Shown piece after piece: positions 45,257 through 56,691 of a stretch of DNA of 64,000 nt. Each line of letters begins with the position of its first letter. Positions within the stretch are counted from its first letter, which is position 1. Source of the DNA: an uncultured Collinsella sp. GTDB lineage: Bacteria; Actinomycetota; Coriobacteriia; Coriobacteriales; Coriobacteriaceae. The DNA lies in assembly GCA_905208635.1 (NCBI GenBank), contig CAJLPX010000001.1:124001-188000 (forward strand). The letters run 5' to 3'. The translations under genes were made by a program, and so were the position numbers. Below the pieces are notes generated by a model. It had not been told where the DNA came from. It did no database searches and worked only from the letters and a program-made list of their open reading frames with translations.

Positions 45257-46523
45257 CTTAGAGGTCCTCGCGCCAGAAGGGCATGCTCATGCAGCGCGGG
45301 CCGCCGCGGCCGCGGGAGAGCTCGGCGGAGGGCACGACGAGAAGGTCCAGGCCCTCCTTGTACAGCACGTCGTTGGTGACGGTGTTGCGGGCGTAGACGC
45401 AGATCTTGCCGGGCTCGACGCACAGGGTGTTGGAGCCGTCGTTCCACTGCTCGCGGGAGGCCGCGATCGGGTCGCCGCCGCCGCAGGGGATCAGCTTGAC
45501 CTGGTCGACGCCGGTGGCGTCCTCCAGGACGTGCTCGAGGGTGTCCTCGATCAGGCGGATGTTCACGTCGCCCGGGTTCTTGCCGGCGGTCAGCTCGTAG
45601 ACGCGCAGGGTGCCCATGATGGCGGGGTGGATCGTGAACTTATCGACGTCGATCTGGGTGAAGACCGTGTCGAGGTGCATGAAGGCGCGCGAGACGGGGA
45701 TGTCGAAGGCCAGGATGCGCTCGACCTTGGAGTCGGAGTTCCAGAAGATGTTCTGGGCCATGACGTCGATGGCGGCTGCCTGGGTGCGCTGGGAGATGCC
45801 GACGGCGAGGGTCTTCTCGTTGATGTTCAGCACGTCGCCGCCCTCGGTGTGGAACTGGCAGTCGCGGCGGAAGTACAGGGAGACGTCCTTGTAGTCGGGG
45901 TGGTACTTGAAGACGTACTTGCCGTACAGGGTCTCGCGGTTGCGGGTGACCGAGTACATGCGGTTGAGGTTGACGCCCTCGCCGACGACCGCGAACGGGT
46001 CGCGGGTGAAGTAGAGGTTGGGCATCGGGTCGATGATCAGGTCGGACTCGGACTCGGAGTTGACCAGGGAGTCGAGGGTCGTGGACGCCGTGAGGGGCAT
46101 GTCGATCTCGGCCTTGGTCATGCCGGCCATGGTCTTCTTGACGAACTCGAGGTTGTCCTCGATGGAGTCCAGCTTCTCGCGGACGATCTGCGGCATGTGC
46201 TGGCCGCGGATGCCCGCCTCGGCGATGTACTGGTCGGTGAACTCGGCGCGGGCGCCGGGGACCTGGTCGAACACCTCTGCGACGAGGTTCTCGAGGTAGA
46301 GCACCTCCACGCCCTGGTCCCTCAGGATCTGGGCGAAGGTGTCGTGCTCCTGCTGCGCGACCTCAAGGAACGGGACGTCGTCGAACAGGAGTCGCTCGAG
46401 CTCGTCGGGCGGCAGGTTGAGGAGCTCGTCGCCGGGACGGTGCAGGCAGACCTTCCTGAGCTTGCCGATCTCGGAAGGCACGTGCAGACCTTTCGTCATG
46501 GCCTCCTACCTTTCTTTCGGGCC
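45257..46523. repeat. arcA direct repeat, copy 2
   Basis: Second member of the 1,267-nt direct repeat (partner 42181-43447). The two flank the aminotransferase gene and lie in the same orientation. Confidence 0.95.
45258..46499 (-). CDS. arcA: Arginine deiminase, copy 2
   Basis: The protein is identical in all 413 residues to copy 1, including the catalytic Cys403. It is the promoter-proximal gene of the locus and is followed by the aminotransferase, not by arcB. The ribosome-binding site AGGAGG lies 3 nt from the ATG and is inside the identical repeat, so both copies have the same translation signal. Two identical copies would raise deiminase dosage or place it under two promoters. Confidence 0.98.
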   Translation of the reverse strand: MTKGLHVPSEIGKLRKVCLHRPGDELLNLPPDELERLLFDDVPFLEVAQQEHDTFAQILRDQGVEVLYLENLVAEVFDQVPGARAEFTDQYIAEAGIRGQHMPQIVREKLDSIEDNLEFVKKTMAGMTKAEIDMPLTASTTLDSLVNSESESDLIIDPMPNLYFTRDPFAVVGEGVNLNRMYSVTRNRETLYGKYVFKYHPDYKDVSLYFRRDCQFHTEGGDVLNINEKTLAVGISQRTQAAAIDVMAQNIFWNSDSKVERILAFDIPVSRAFMHLDTVFTQIDVDKFTIHPAIMGTLRVYELTAGKNPGDVNIRLIEDTLEHVLEDATGVDQVKLIPCGGGDPIAASREQWNDGSNTLCVEPGKICVYARNTVTNDVLYKEGLDLLVVPSAELSRGRGGPRCMSMPFWREDL

Positions 46524-46580
46524 TTTCGGCCGAATCTATCAGCGCCCTTCCGTAACGGGCGCTGCTTGCTGACAGCTCTA

Positions 46581-46647
46581 GTTATATCCAAATTCCACCC
46601 GCAATTCCACTTCACCCCCGAACGGTCAACAAAGTGCGATGAACGGT
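46581..46647 (-). promoter_or_regulatory. arcA copy 2 promoter with 21-bp direct repeats
   Basis: On the minus strand TGGAAT (-35, 46604-46609), 17-bp spacer, TATAAC (-10, 46581-46586). Plus-strand GAACGGT at 46620 and 46641 are exactly 21 bp apart. Distances to the start codon equal those of copy 1 within about one base, although the sequence between is diverged. Confidence 0.65.
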
Positions 46648-46650
46648 ATA

Positions 46651-47049
46651 TCGCATGTGATTCCCCCATGATGCACTTCGGCGCTCTAAAGTAACTTTTC
46701 TAAGGTAAATGCTCTTTTTCCTATAAATTATCCCCCATCGCATCTATAAATCCATGATTCAGAATTGCATAGGTAAAACGGTTTTATGTATATAAATGAA
46801 GCTAGCCCACGTTTTGGACCGAATTCAATGATATTCAGCTTGCCATCATTCTTATTCACGCATCCTTATCAGTTGAGTGAGAATATTGAACGCTAGCAAT
46901 AGCGTCGCGAGCGTTAGTTCTATGGCCGGACATCGTAAGAAATAGGTAAAGATACCGTTCACGCGATACGTCCGTGCCAGCGGTCAACTAAATTGAGACA
47001 ATAGAGAATAGAGTTAGGCTATCGTCCCCTGCGGGGACTGAACGGACAG
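46651..47049. other. AT-rich gene-free stretch between arcA copy 2 and ppk
   Basis: No gene is visible. The stretch is AT-rich, like that before arcA copy 1. It holds one more operator-like TACCGTTCAC (46953-46962). TTGAGA (46993-46998) with TAGGCT 16 bp later is a weak candidate promoter for ppk. Confidence 0.5.
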
Positions 47050-49497
47050 ATGCATATGCCGAGCAAAATCGAAAAGAAGCAAAAGGCCGCCAAGCTGCGC
47101 AAGCCGCCGCGTGATTTTTCGTATACGCAAAACCGAGAGCTTAGCTGGCTGCGCTTTGATAACCGCGTGCTTGACGAGGCATTCGACGAGACCGTTCCTT
47201 TGTTCGAGCGTCTAAAGTTCGTGTCGATCTTCGAGTCCAACCTCGACGAGTTTCTCATGGTGCGCGTGGGCGGCCTGTCCGACTTGGCAGAACTCAAAAA
47301 ACAGCCTGTGGACAACAAGAGCAATATGACCGCCTCCGAACAGGTCGATGCTGTCATGACCGAAATGCCCGGACTCCTTACCCGTTGGGAGTCCATCTTC
47401 AAGAGCATCGAGGGCAAACTCGACGCCCTGGGCGTTCACCGCGCTCGCATCGATTCGCTTACGCCCGAGGAGCGCACCTTTGTCACCCGCTACTTCCAGG
47501 CCTACGTGTCGCCGGTCATCTCGCCGTTGGTCATTGACCCGCGCCACCCCTTCCCCAACCTGCGCAACGGCGCACTCTATCTAGCTTGCGGACTGGACGG
47601 TGTCACGGACGAGGAAAGTCTGCTGGGCCTCATCGAGATTCCCGCCTCGATGAACCGCGTGGTCGAGATTCCCTCGCCCGCCGGCACCTACTCCTACATC
47701 TTGCTCGAGGACGTCATTCTTGCCTGCTTGGACAGCTGCTTTGGCTCCTATAAGCCGCTCGACCGCGCTCTGATCCGCGTCACCCGCAATGCCGATATCG
47801 ACCCGGACGGCGAGGGCGTCGAGGAGGAAGAGGATTACCGCCAGCACATGAAGCGCATCCTCAAAAAGCGCTTGCGCCTGCAGCCGGTGGTGCTTGCCGT
47901 CTCCGGTTCGCTCGAGAAGGCGACGCTCAAGACCATCCGCAAAGCGCTCGAGCTTTCGCGCCGCTCGGTTTTTACCTGCGATATCCCGCTCGACCTGGGC
48001 TACGTCTTTGGCATCGAGGGCAAAATTCCCGAGCACCTGCGCAACGAGCTCCTCTTTACGCCGTTTAAGCCGCAGCCCAATCCCACCATCGACATGTCCC
48101 GCTCCATTCGCGAGCAGGTGCTGCAGGGCGACAAGTTGCTCTTTTACCCCTACGAGGCCATGAATCCGTTCCTGGACCTGGTACACGAGGCCGCATACGA
48201 CCCCGAGTGCATCTCGCTGCGTATCACGCTCTACCGCGTGGCCAAGCAGAGTCGTCTGTGCGAGTCGTTGATTGACGCCGCCGAGAACGGCAAAGAGGTC
48301 ACGGTGCTCATGGAGCTCCGCGCGCGCTTTGACGAGCAAAATAACATCGAGTGGGCAGAGCGTCTGGAAGAAGCGGGCTGCACCGTCATCTATGGCTCCG
48401 AGGGCTTTAAATGCCACTCAAAGATCTGCCAGCTCACCTATCGCGAGGGCATGGCGCTCACCCGACTCACGCTTTTGGGCACCGGTAACTTTAACGAGAA
48501 GACGGCCAAGCTCTACAGCGACTTTATGCTCATGACCGCCCATCCCGGGATCGGCGAAGACGCCAACCTGTTCTTCCGCAACCTGTCGCTGGGCAACCTG
48601 CGCGGCGACTACCGCTTTTTGGGTGTGGCGCCCGTCGGCCTTAAGCCACTCATCATGCGCGGCCTGGACCGCGAGATCCAACGCGCTCTCGCCGGTGAGC
48701 CCGCGCGCGTGTTCTTTAAGCTCAACTCGCTGACCGACCGCGAGGTCATCGACAAGATTTCCGAGGCATCGTGTGCCGGCGTGCGCGTGGACATGATCAT
48801 CCGCGGCATCTCGTGCCTGAAGCCCAACATTGCGGGCAAGACCGAAAACGTGCACGTACGTTCCATCGTCGGACGTTTCTTGGAGCACGCGCGCGTCTAT
48901 GCCTTCGGCGTGGACTCGGACATGATCTACCTGAGTTCTGCCGACATGATGACGCGCAACACCGAGCATCGTGTGGAGATCGCCTTCCCCGTGCTCGACC
49001 CCACCTGCCGCGCACTGGTGCACGAGTACATGGGTGTGCAGCTGCGCGACAACGTAAAGGCACGTAGCCTGACGAGCGACGGCACCTGGGTTCCCGTAGA
49101 GCGAAAAGAGGGTGAGAAGCCCTTTAACTCGCAAGAGTTCCTGTTGGAGCGCGCCTATCGCAACGCCGAGTCCGCAGCCGTGGCTTCGGAGCCCGTCGCC
49201 AAAGCAAAACCGGAATCCGCACCTGTTCTGGGCCCCAAGCCCGAGCCACAGCCGGCAGCCTCTAAGGTACAGAAGGTCCAGGCGACCGTCATCGAGCCCG
49301 ACCTGGAGCCCGAGCCCGAGCCTGCACCCCAGCCTCAGCCGCAGACCGCCAAGCCCGCGCCCCAGGCAAGCGCCCGCCGCGAGAAACCCGCCGGCAAGAC
49401 CAAAGCCATCGAGCGCCATCGCCCCGGTCGCGTGCGCATGGGCTTGGGCCTAATCGGCCTAGGACTCAAGACGCTCATTACCGGCAAGACGAAATAG
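47050..49497 (+). CDS. ppk1: Polyphosphate kinase 1
   Basis: Ppk1 polymerises the gamma-phosphate of ATP into polyphosphate. The 815-residue protein has the N-terminal NRELSWLRFDNRVLDEA, a head domain, and the phosphorylated His456 in YGSEGFKCHSKICQ, followed by GTGNFNEKTAKLYSD. After about residue 700 there is an extra 110-residue tail rich in Ala, Pro, Glu and Lys that ends in a basic, hydrophobic segment (RMGLGLIGLGLKTLI), which could be a membrane anchor. The ATG at 47050 or 47056 is the start. It fits the phosphate theme of the window. Confidence 0.96.
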   Translation: MHMPSKIEKKQKAAKLRKPPRDFSYTQNRELSWLRFDNRVLDEAFDETVPLFERLKFVSIFESNLDEFLMVRVGGLSDLAELKKQPVDNKSNMTASEQVDAVMTEMPGLLTRWESIFKSIEGKLDALGVHRARIDSLTPEERTFVTRYFQAYVSPVISPLVIDPRHPFPNLRNGALYLACGLDGVTDEESLLGLIEIPASMNRVVEIPSPAGTYSYILLEDVILACLDSCFGSYKPLDRALIRVTRNADIDPDGEGVEEEEDYRQHMKRILKKRLRLQPVVLAVSGSLEKATLKTIRKALELSRRSVFTCDIPLDLGYVFGIEGKIPEHLRNELLFTPFKPQPNPTIDMSRSIREQVLQGDKLLFYPYEAMNPFLDLVHEAAYDPECISLRITLYRVAKQSRLCESLIDAAENGKEVTVLMELRARFDEQNNIEWAERLEEAGCTVIYGSEGFKCHSKICQLTYREGMALTRLTLLGTGNFNEKTAKLYSDFMLMTAHPGIGEDANLFFRNLSLGNLRGDYRFLGVAPVGLKPLIMRGLDREIQRALAGEPARVFFKLNSLTDREVIDKISEASCAGVRVDMIIRGISCLKPNIAGKTENVHVRSIVGRFLEHARVYAFGVDSDMIYLSSADMMTRNTEHRVEIAFPVLDPTCRALVHEYMGVQLRDNVKARSLTSDGTWVPVERKEGEKPFNSQEFLLERAYRNAESAAVASEPVAKAKPESAPVLGPKPEPQPAASKVQKVQATVIEPDLEPEPEPAPQPQPQTAKPAPQASARREKPAGKTKAIERHRPGRVRMGLGLIGLGLKTLITGKTK

Positions 49498-49508
49498 ACG
49501 TTTGTAGA

Positions 49509-49550
49509 AGCGCCCCGTATTTGAGGAATGCCTCAGGTACGGGCGCTTTT
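49509..49550 (+). terminator. Terminator of ppk
   Basis: AGCGCCC-CGTA pairs with TACGGGCGCT (one bulge), with TGAGG/CCTCA inside, ending in TTTT. Confidence 0.85.
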
Positions 49551-49597
49551 CCCTGCTACCATGGTTGCGGACAACAATGCGAATGACAGGCAGGAAT

Positions 49598-50911
49598 ATG
49601 AAGCTCACCATAGAATCGATGACGTATGGCGCCGATAGTCTGGCGCACGCCGACAACGGCAAGGCCGTATTTGTGCAGGGCGCCGTGGCGGGCGATACCG
49701 TCGAGGCCGAAATCGTGCAGGACGGCAAGTCGTTTATGCGCGCCCGCGCCACCGAGATTCTTGAGCCGAGCTCCGATCGAATTCAGCCTCCCTGCCCCTT
49801 CGTGGGCGTCTGCGGTGGCTGCTCGTGGGGCAATCTCTCGCGCACCGCTCAGCTTGCCGCCAAGGAGCAAAACCTGCGCTCCACGCTCGAGCGCATCGGC
49901 AAGTTCACCCCTGAGCAAGTCGACGAGCTGGTGCAGCCCATCCGCCACACCAAGGACGATTGGGGCTACCGCAATAAAATTGAGCTCGAACCGACCGTTG
50001 TAAACGGCCGCGTGCGTCTTGGCATGCACGGCGTCGATCCCAGCAAGATCGTGACCGTCGATTCGTGCCCGCTGTTCGATAAGCGTTTTCCCAAGGCGCT
50101 CAAATCGGTCGTCGGCGCGCTTAACTATCTGAGCGGCAGCCACGACCTGGGCTTGGAGCGCGTGGGCATTCGCGCCTCGCGTCGCACCAAAGCGCTCGAG
50201 GTCGCGCTCTGGACGCCCACGGGGTCGTTTCCGCGCTCGCAAGTCTCGCGCGTGCTGGCAGACGCCGCACACCCCACGAGCATAGTGCGCGTTATGAGCA
50301 AGGGTGAGAAGAAGGCCCGCCGCGTCTCCAAGGTTGAGATGCTCGCCGGCGAGGGCTCCTGGACCGAGAACATCGCCGACGGCCAGATGCGCCTTTCGGC
50401 CCCGTCGTTTTTCCAGGTCAACACCAAGGGTGCCGAGATTTTGATCGAGCTTGTCATGGAGGCGCTCGACCCGCAGGAAGACGAACTTGCCGTGGACCTG
50501 TATTGCGGAGCTGGAACCTTCACCCTGCCGCTCGCCCGCCGCTGCGACTTTGTTGCCGCCGTCGAGGCCTACGGCCCGGCCGTGCGCGACCTGCGCCGTA
50601 ACCTAGAGATCAACAAACTCGATAACGTCGATGTCATCGGCGGCGACGCGGTGCGCGAGTTCCCCGATCAGGACGCCGATGTCCTGGTAGTCGATCCGCC
50701 GCGCGCAGGTCTGGCGCCCGAGGCTATCGACCTCATCGCCAGCACGAGCGCTCGCGATGTCGCCTATGTGAGCTGCGACCCCGCCACCCTGGCACGCGAC
50801 CTTAAGCGCTTTGTCGAGGAAGGTACCTTCTCCCCCGTCAAGATCACGCCGGTCGATCTGTTCCCGCAAACCTTCCACTGCGAAACCGTCGTCCACCTCA
50901 AGCGCAACTAG
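49598..50911 (+). CDS. rlmD: 23S rRNA (uracil-5-)-methyltransferase, RlmD/TrmA type
   Basis: The 437-residue SAM enzyme has an N-terminal TRAM-like domain, an iron-sulfur motif (CPFVGVCGGCSWGN), the SAM loop DLYCGAGTFTLPLA, VVDPPRAGL, and the catalytic Cys in AYVSCDPATLARDL. The family methylates U1939 or U747 of 23S rRNA or U54 of tRNA; RlmD-type is most likely because of the cluster. The ATG at 49598 has AGGA close upstream; the frame is open from 49565. Confidence 0.92.
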   Translation: MKLTIESMTYGADSLAHADNGKAVFVQGAVAGDTVEAEIVQDGKSFMRARATEILEPSSDRIQPPCPFVGVCGGCSWGNLSRTAQLAAKEQNLRSTLERIGKFTPEQVDELVQPIRHTKDDWGYRNKIELEPTVVNGRVRLGMHGVDPSKIVTVDSCPLFDKRFPKALKSVVGALNYLSGSHDLGLERVGIRASRRTKALEVALWTPTGSFPRSQVSRVLADAAHPTSIVRVMSKGEKKARRVSKVEMLAGEGSWTENIADGQMRLSAPSFFQVNTKGAEILIELVMEALDPQEDELAVDLYCGAGTFTLPLARRCDFVAAVEAYGPAVRDLRRNLEINKLDNVDVIGGDAVREFPDQDADVLVVDPPRAGLAPEAIDLIASTSARDVAYVSCDPATLARDLKRFVEEGTFSPVKITPVDLFPQTFHCETVVHLKRN

Positions 50912-50949
50912 ACTGTTTGCCCCAGACCACGCCCGATGATTTTTCTGGC

Positions 50950-50995
50950 ACGGGGATAAAAATAGATTTGCTCCGAATGATTATTTAATCCCCGT
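50950..50995 (+). terminator. Hairpin after rlmD
   Basis: ACGGGGATAAAAATA (50950-50964) pairs with TATTTAATCCCCGT (50982-50995), with one mismatch and one gap. It lies 39 nt after the rlmD stop. Confidence 0.65.
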
Positions 50996-51009
50996 CCCGA
51001 AATTGAACC

Positions 51010-51048
51010 GCCCCTCATTTCTTGAACATTAGAAATGGGGGCTTCTTT
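51010..51048 (+). terminator. Terminator-like hairpin at the left IS end
   Basis: GCCCC-CATTTCT pairs with AGAAATGGGGGC (one bulged T), followed by TTCTTTA. It includes most of the left terminal repeat and may stop transcription into the element. Confidence 0.6.
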
Positions 51049-51378
51049 ATGGACGGGAGAGTCAGGCACGACGCCACGCTGAGGACTCTTGCAGCAGAGC
51101 TTTGCGACAGGGGGTGCGGGCGCGCCGAAGGCCAGCGGGAGGCCGAAGGGTGCCCGGACCCGGCCGGGGCCGGCGGCGTGCGAGGGCAAGCTCATGCGAC
51201 GGAGCTGCTGCCCGGGCGCCTGAAGGACGAATTCTACAGGAGCCGGACGTGGCGGAGCTTCGAGGAGTTCAAGCGGGACCTCGAAGCCTATACCGTTCAC
51301 TGGAACAAGAGGAGGCGGGTTAAGCAAAAGGGACTGACCCCGGAGGAGTTCCGAAATCAGTCCCCATGTGCGGCATAG
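51049..51378 (+). pseudogene. IS3 transposase remnant (OrfA start joined to OrfB end)
   Basis: The 109-codon frame from 51049 reads LRTLAAELCDRGCGR, like an IS3 OrfA helix-turn-helix start, then non-homologous Gly/Pro-rich residues that look frameshifted. From about 51208 it reads GRLKDEFYRSRTWRSFEEF and HWNKRRRVKQKGLTPEEF, the OrfB integrase-core C-terminus. The DDE catalytic residues before that are gone, so it is inactive. Confidence 0.75.
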
Positions 51379-51464
51379 GCCGCTAATTGACCCGTCCAAG
51401 TATCGGGGCGCAGTTCATTTCAGCGCCGCCCGAGAAAGCTAAACGCCTTCTGGCAGGTTGTCCC

Positions 51465-51499
51465 GGGCCGAGGGCGGCCACCTTGATCGCCTTCGGCCC
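51465..51499. repeat. GC-rich hairpin after the PTS gene
   Basis: Twelve-base arms with one mismatch (51465-51476 with 51488-51499). It lies downstream of the EIIBC gene on the minus strand; no U-run follows. Confidence 0.6.
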
Positions 51500-51553
51500 T
51501 CACCCACCTCAACTGCCCCTCAATTACATAGAGCTGATTGAGGAGGGCGCAGG

Positions 51554-53002
51554 CTAGCGGGTGCCTTCCTCATCGTCGTTGGGCCGGTAGGTGATGAACT
51601 CGATAACAAAGGCCAGGACGGCAGAGACGAGCGAGGCGATGATCGCGAAGATCATGTGGGAGATCCCGGCGCCACCAGGGGTCCCGTCGATAAAGTTGAG
51701 CAGGTTGAAGACGCCGAGGCCGCCCGAGATGTACATGAGAGCGCCAGTCATTCCCACGATGGCGCCGCCCACGGCGGAGCTCAGGCATGCCACGACGAAC
51801 GCGCGCTTGTTGGGGAGGGCGATGCCGTAGATGCCCGGCTCGGTGACGCCGAAGAAGAAGGCGGAGATCATCGCGGGAAGGGCGATGCCGCGGAAGCGCT
51901 CGTCCTTGTTTCTGAGGTACATGGCAAAGATGACCGCTCCGAGCGCGAACCCGTGGCCGATGGTGGCGGCGAGCACGCTGTCGTGGCCGAGGGTGTTCAG
52001 ATTCATGATGGAGATGGGGATGAGGCTCCAGTGGAAGCCAAAGATGACGAGGCACATCCACAGTCCGCCGACTAGGGCGCTGCCCAGGACGGAACCAACC
52101 ACGGGGAGCTGGAAGATGAACGAGAATGCCGCGCTCAGCAGGTTGGTGATGAGGGTGGCCACCGGGCCGATGATGAGGTAGCCCAAGACGATGGAGACCG
52201 TCATCGTGGCGAGCGGGACAAGGAACATCTTGAGCGCAGCCGGCATCCAGCTCTTGAGCCAGCGCTCAAGGATAGAGCCGAACCACACCATGAGAAGGAC
52301 GGGGATCACCGAGCTCACGTAGCCGGACACGGGCATGATGATGGGAAGCCCGAGGGCGGTGGCGTACCACGAGAACGTGCCGGCCACGCCGAGGTCGATG
52401 CTGCCGAGCGCCTCGCCCGAGGTCAGGGCGACCATCGTCGGGTAGAGGAGCGCCACGCCGATTGCCACGCCGGTGAACTCGTTCATGCGGAACTTGCGCG
52501 CGGCACTGAACGCCAGGGCGACGGGAAGGAAGTAGAAGAAGCCGTCAGCCACGGTGTAGAGCAGCGTGTAGAGGCCGTCGTTTGCAAAGGCCGGGACGAA
52601 GTAGGTGATGAGGGCAAGCAGTCCCTTCATGATGCCTGCGGCGGCAAGCGGTCCCAGGATGGGCTGGAAGATGCCAGAGATGAGGTCGATGATGACGGAG
52701 GCAACGGTCTTATCGCCCTGGGGCTCGTCGTCGGCGCTTGCGCCGCCCGAGAAGTTGCCGGCCTCCAGGACCGCGTCGTAGACGTCCTCGACGATGTTGC
52801 CCACGACCACCTGGTACTGGCCGTTGGCCTGGATGACCTGGATGACGCCCTTGAGGGCCTCGATCTTGGCCGTGTTGGCGCGGGACTCGTCCTTGAGTTT
52901 GAAGCGCACGCGCGTGATGCAGTGCGCGACGCTGGCGACGTTCTCGGCGCCGCCTACGTTCTCGAGTATGGATCTGGCCAGGTCGTCGTATTTTTCTGCC
53001 AT
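51554..53002 (-). CDS. PTS beta-glucoside transporter subunit EIIBC
   Basis: The 482-residue protein has an EIIB domain (about 1-85) with phosphorylated Cys28 in HCITRVRF, a linker, and an EIIC domain with about ten hydrophobic segments including GVTEPGIYGI. The EIIA domain usual in BglF/BglP is missing, so phosphate must come from another EIIA. It imports and phosphorylates a beta-glucoside such as cellobiose, salicin or arbutin. It lies 31 nt after the glucosidase gene. Confidence 0.94.
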   Translation of the reverse strand: MAEKYDDLARSILENVGGAENVASVAHCITRVRFKLKDESRANTAKIEALKGVIQVIQANGQYQVVVGNIVEDVYDAVLEAGNFSGGASADDEPQGDKTVASVIIDLISGIFQPILGPLAAAGIMKGLLALITYFVPAFANDGLYTLLYTVADGFFYFLPVALAFSAARKFRMNEFTGVAIGVALLYPTMVALTSGEALGSIDLGVAGTFSWYATALGLPIIMPVSGYVSSVIPVLLMVWFGSILERWLKSWMPAALKMFLVPLATMTVSIVLGYLIIGPVATLITNLLSAAFSFIFQLPVVGSVLGSALVGGLWMCLVIFGFHWSLIPISIMNLNTLGHDSVLAATIGHGFALGAVIFAMYLRNKDERFRGIALPAMISAFFFGVTEPGIYGIALPNKRAFVVACLSSAVGGAIVGMTGALMYISGGLGVFNLLNFIDGTPGGAGISHMIFAIIASLVSAVLAFVIEFITYRPNDDEEGTR

Positions 53003-53033
53003 TATTTTCTCCTTAGTGATATTGCCCGGGTGG

Positions 53034-55799
<2,766 letters not shown>

Positions 55800-55860
55800 G
55801 AAAAACCGAAGAAAAAAGTGAGCCTCTGCCCGCCGTACCTGTAGCGGTCGTTTCCCCGAA

Positions 55861-56020
55861 CGGGGCGGTGCTGTTGGGGGCTGTCTCGATCTGTAACAGT
55901 AAGACCCGGTTTTGGTCCGTAGATGTTACAGATTTAGACGTTTTGTCGGGGCGGTTTCCGTTTGTCTTGATCTGTAACAGTTAGGGGTCAAAAGTGGGTC
56001 TAGATGTTACAGATTGAGAT
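55861..56020. repeat. Tandem pair of about 81-bp units with TGTTACAGAT dyads
   Basis: ATCTGTAACA and TGTTACAGAT face each other at 55889-55898/55924-55933 and again at 55970-55979/56005-56014. Both units span 45 nt and start 81 nt apart, and CGGGGCGGT precedes each. The insides differ, so the dyads are better conserved than the rest. Confidence 0.8.
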
Positions 56021-56148
56021 TGTTGAGGATGGGTGGGGGTAGCTAATTCGGACGGGGCTATTTTAAACATTGGGAAATCGAGCGTGGCAAGCGGAGGTCT
56101 TCGGGGTATAAGACGGCTAATTGTATGCCGTCTATGAAAGGAACCCTC

Positions 56149-56691
56149 ATGCCCAGCGTTGTCGTTCTCGCCGCCGATGGCTTTGAAACGATTGAATGCC
56201 TGACCATGGTCGATGTCATGCGTCGTGGCGGCGTGCGCGCCACGCTCGTCTCGATCATGCCCACGCGCGAGGTCGTAAGCTCGCTGCAGATTCCCGTAAC
56301 CTGCGACGCACTCTTTGACGAGATTAACTTTGACGAGTATGACTGCGTCGTGCTGCCCGGCGGTCTGCCCGGCGCCACCAACCTGCGCGCCGACCAGCGC
56401 GTCTGCGACGTAGTCTGCGAGTTCGCCGCGACCAAGCATGTTGCCGCCATCTGCGCCGCCCCGTTTATCCTGGGCGAGCTTGATCTGCTCGAGGGACGCC
56501 ACGCCACGTGCTTCCCCGGCTTTGAGAAGAGCTTCCCCGAGGGCGCCTATACCGGCGACAAGGTCACGCACGACGGCAACATCATCACTGCCAGCGGCAT
56601 GGCCCAGTCGCTCCCCTTTGCGCTTGAGCTGCTGCGTACGCTCGCCGGCGAAAAGGCCGTCGAGAAGGTTGCCGAGGGCATTCAGCTATGA
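56149..56691 (+). CDS. DJ-1/PfpI family protein
   Basis: The 180-residue protein has VVLAADGFETIE at the start, the acidic elbow Glu, VVLPGGLPGATNLR, and the nucleophile Cys in AAICAAPFIL. The family includes YajL/DJ-1-type proteins linked to protein deglycation or chaperone activity, and the exact role is disputed. The ATG at 56149 follows AAAGGA. It overlaps maf by 4 nt (ATGA), so the two are co-translated. Confidence 0.92.
   Translation: MPSVVVLAADGFETIECLTMVDVMRRGGVRATLVSIMPTREVVSSLQIPVTCDALFDEINFDEYDCVVLPGGLPGATNLRADQRVCDVVCEFAATKHVAAICAAPFILGELDLLEGRHATCFPGFEKSFPEGAYTGDKVTHDGNIITASGMAQSLPFALELLRTLAGEKAVEKVAEGIQL

Larger units (their letters stand above)
51004..51417 (+). mobile_element. 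Internally deleted IS3-family element
   Basis: The terminal repeats 51004-51027 and 51394-51417 match at about 17 of 24 positions, starting TGAACYGC as in IS3-group ends. Between them are only the start of an OrfA-like frame and the end of OrfB. At 414 nt it is about a third of a full IS3. No 3-bp target duplication is visible (AAT before, TTT after). Confidence 0.7.
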
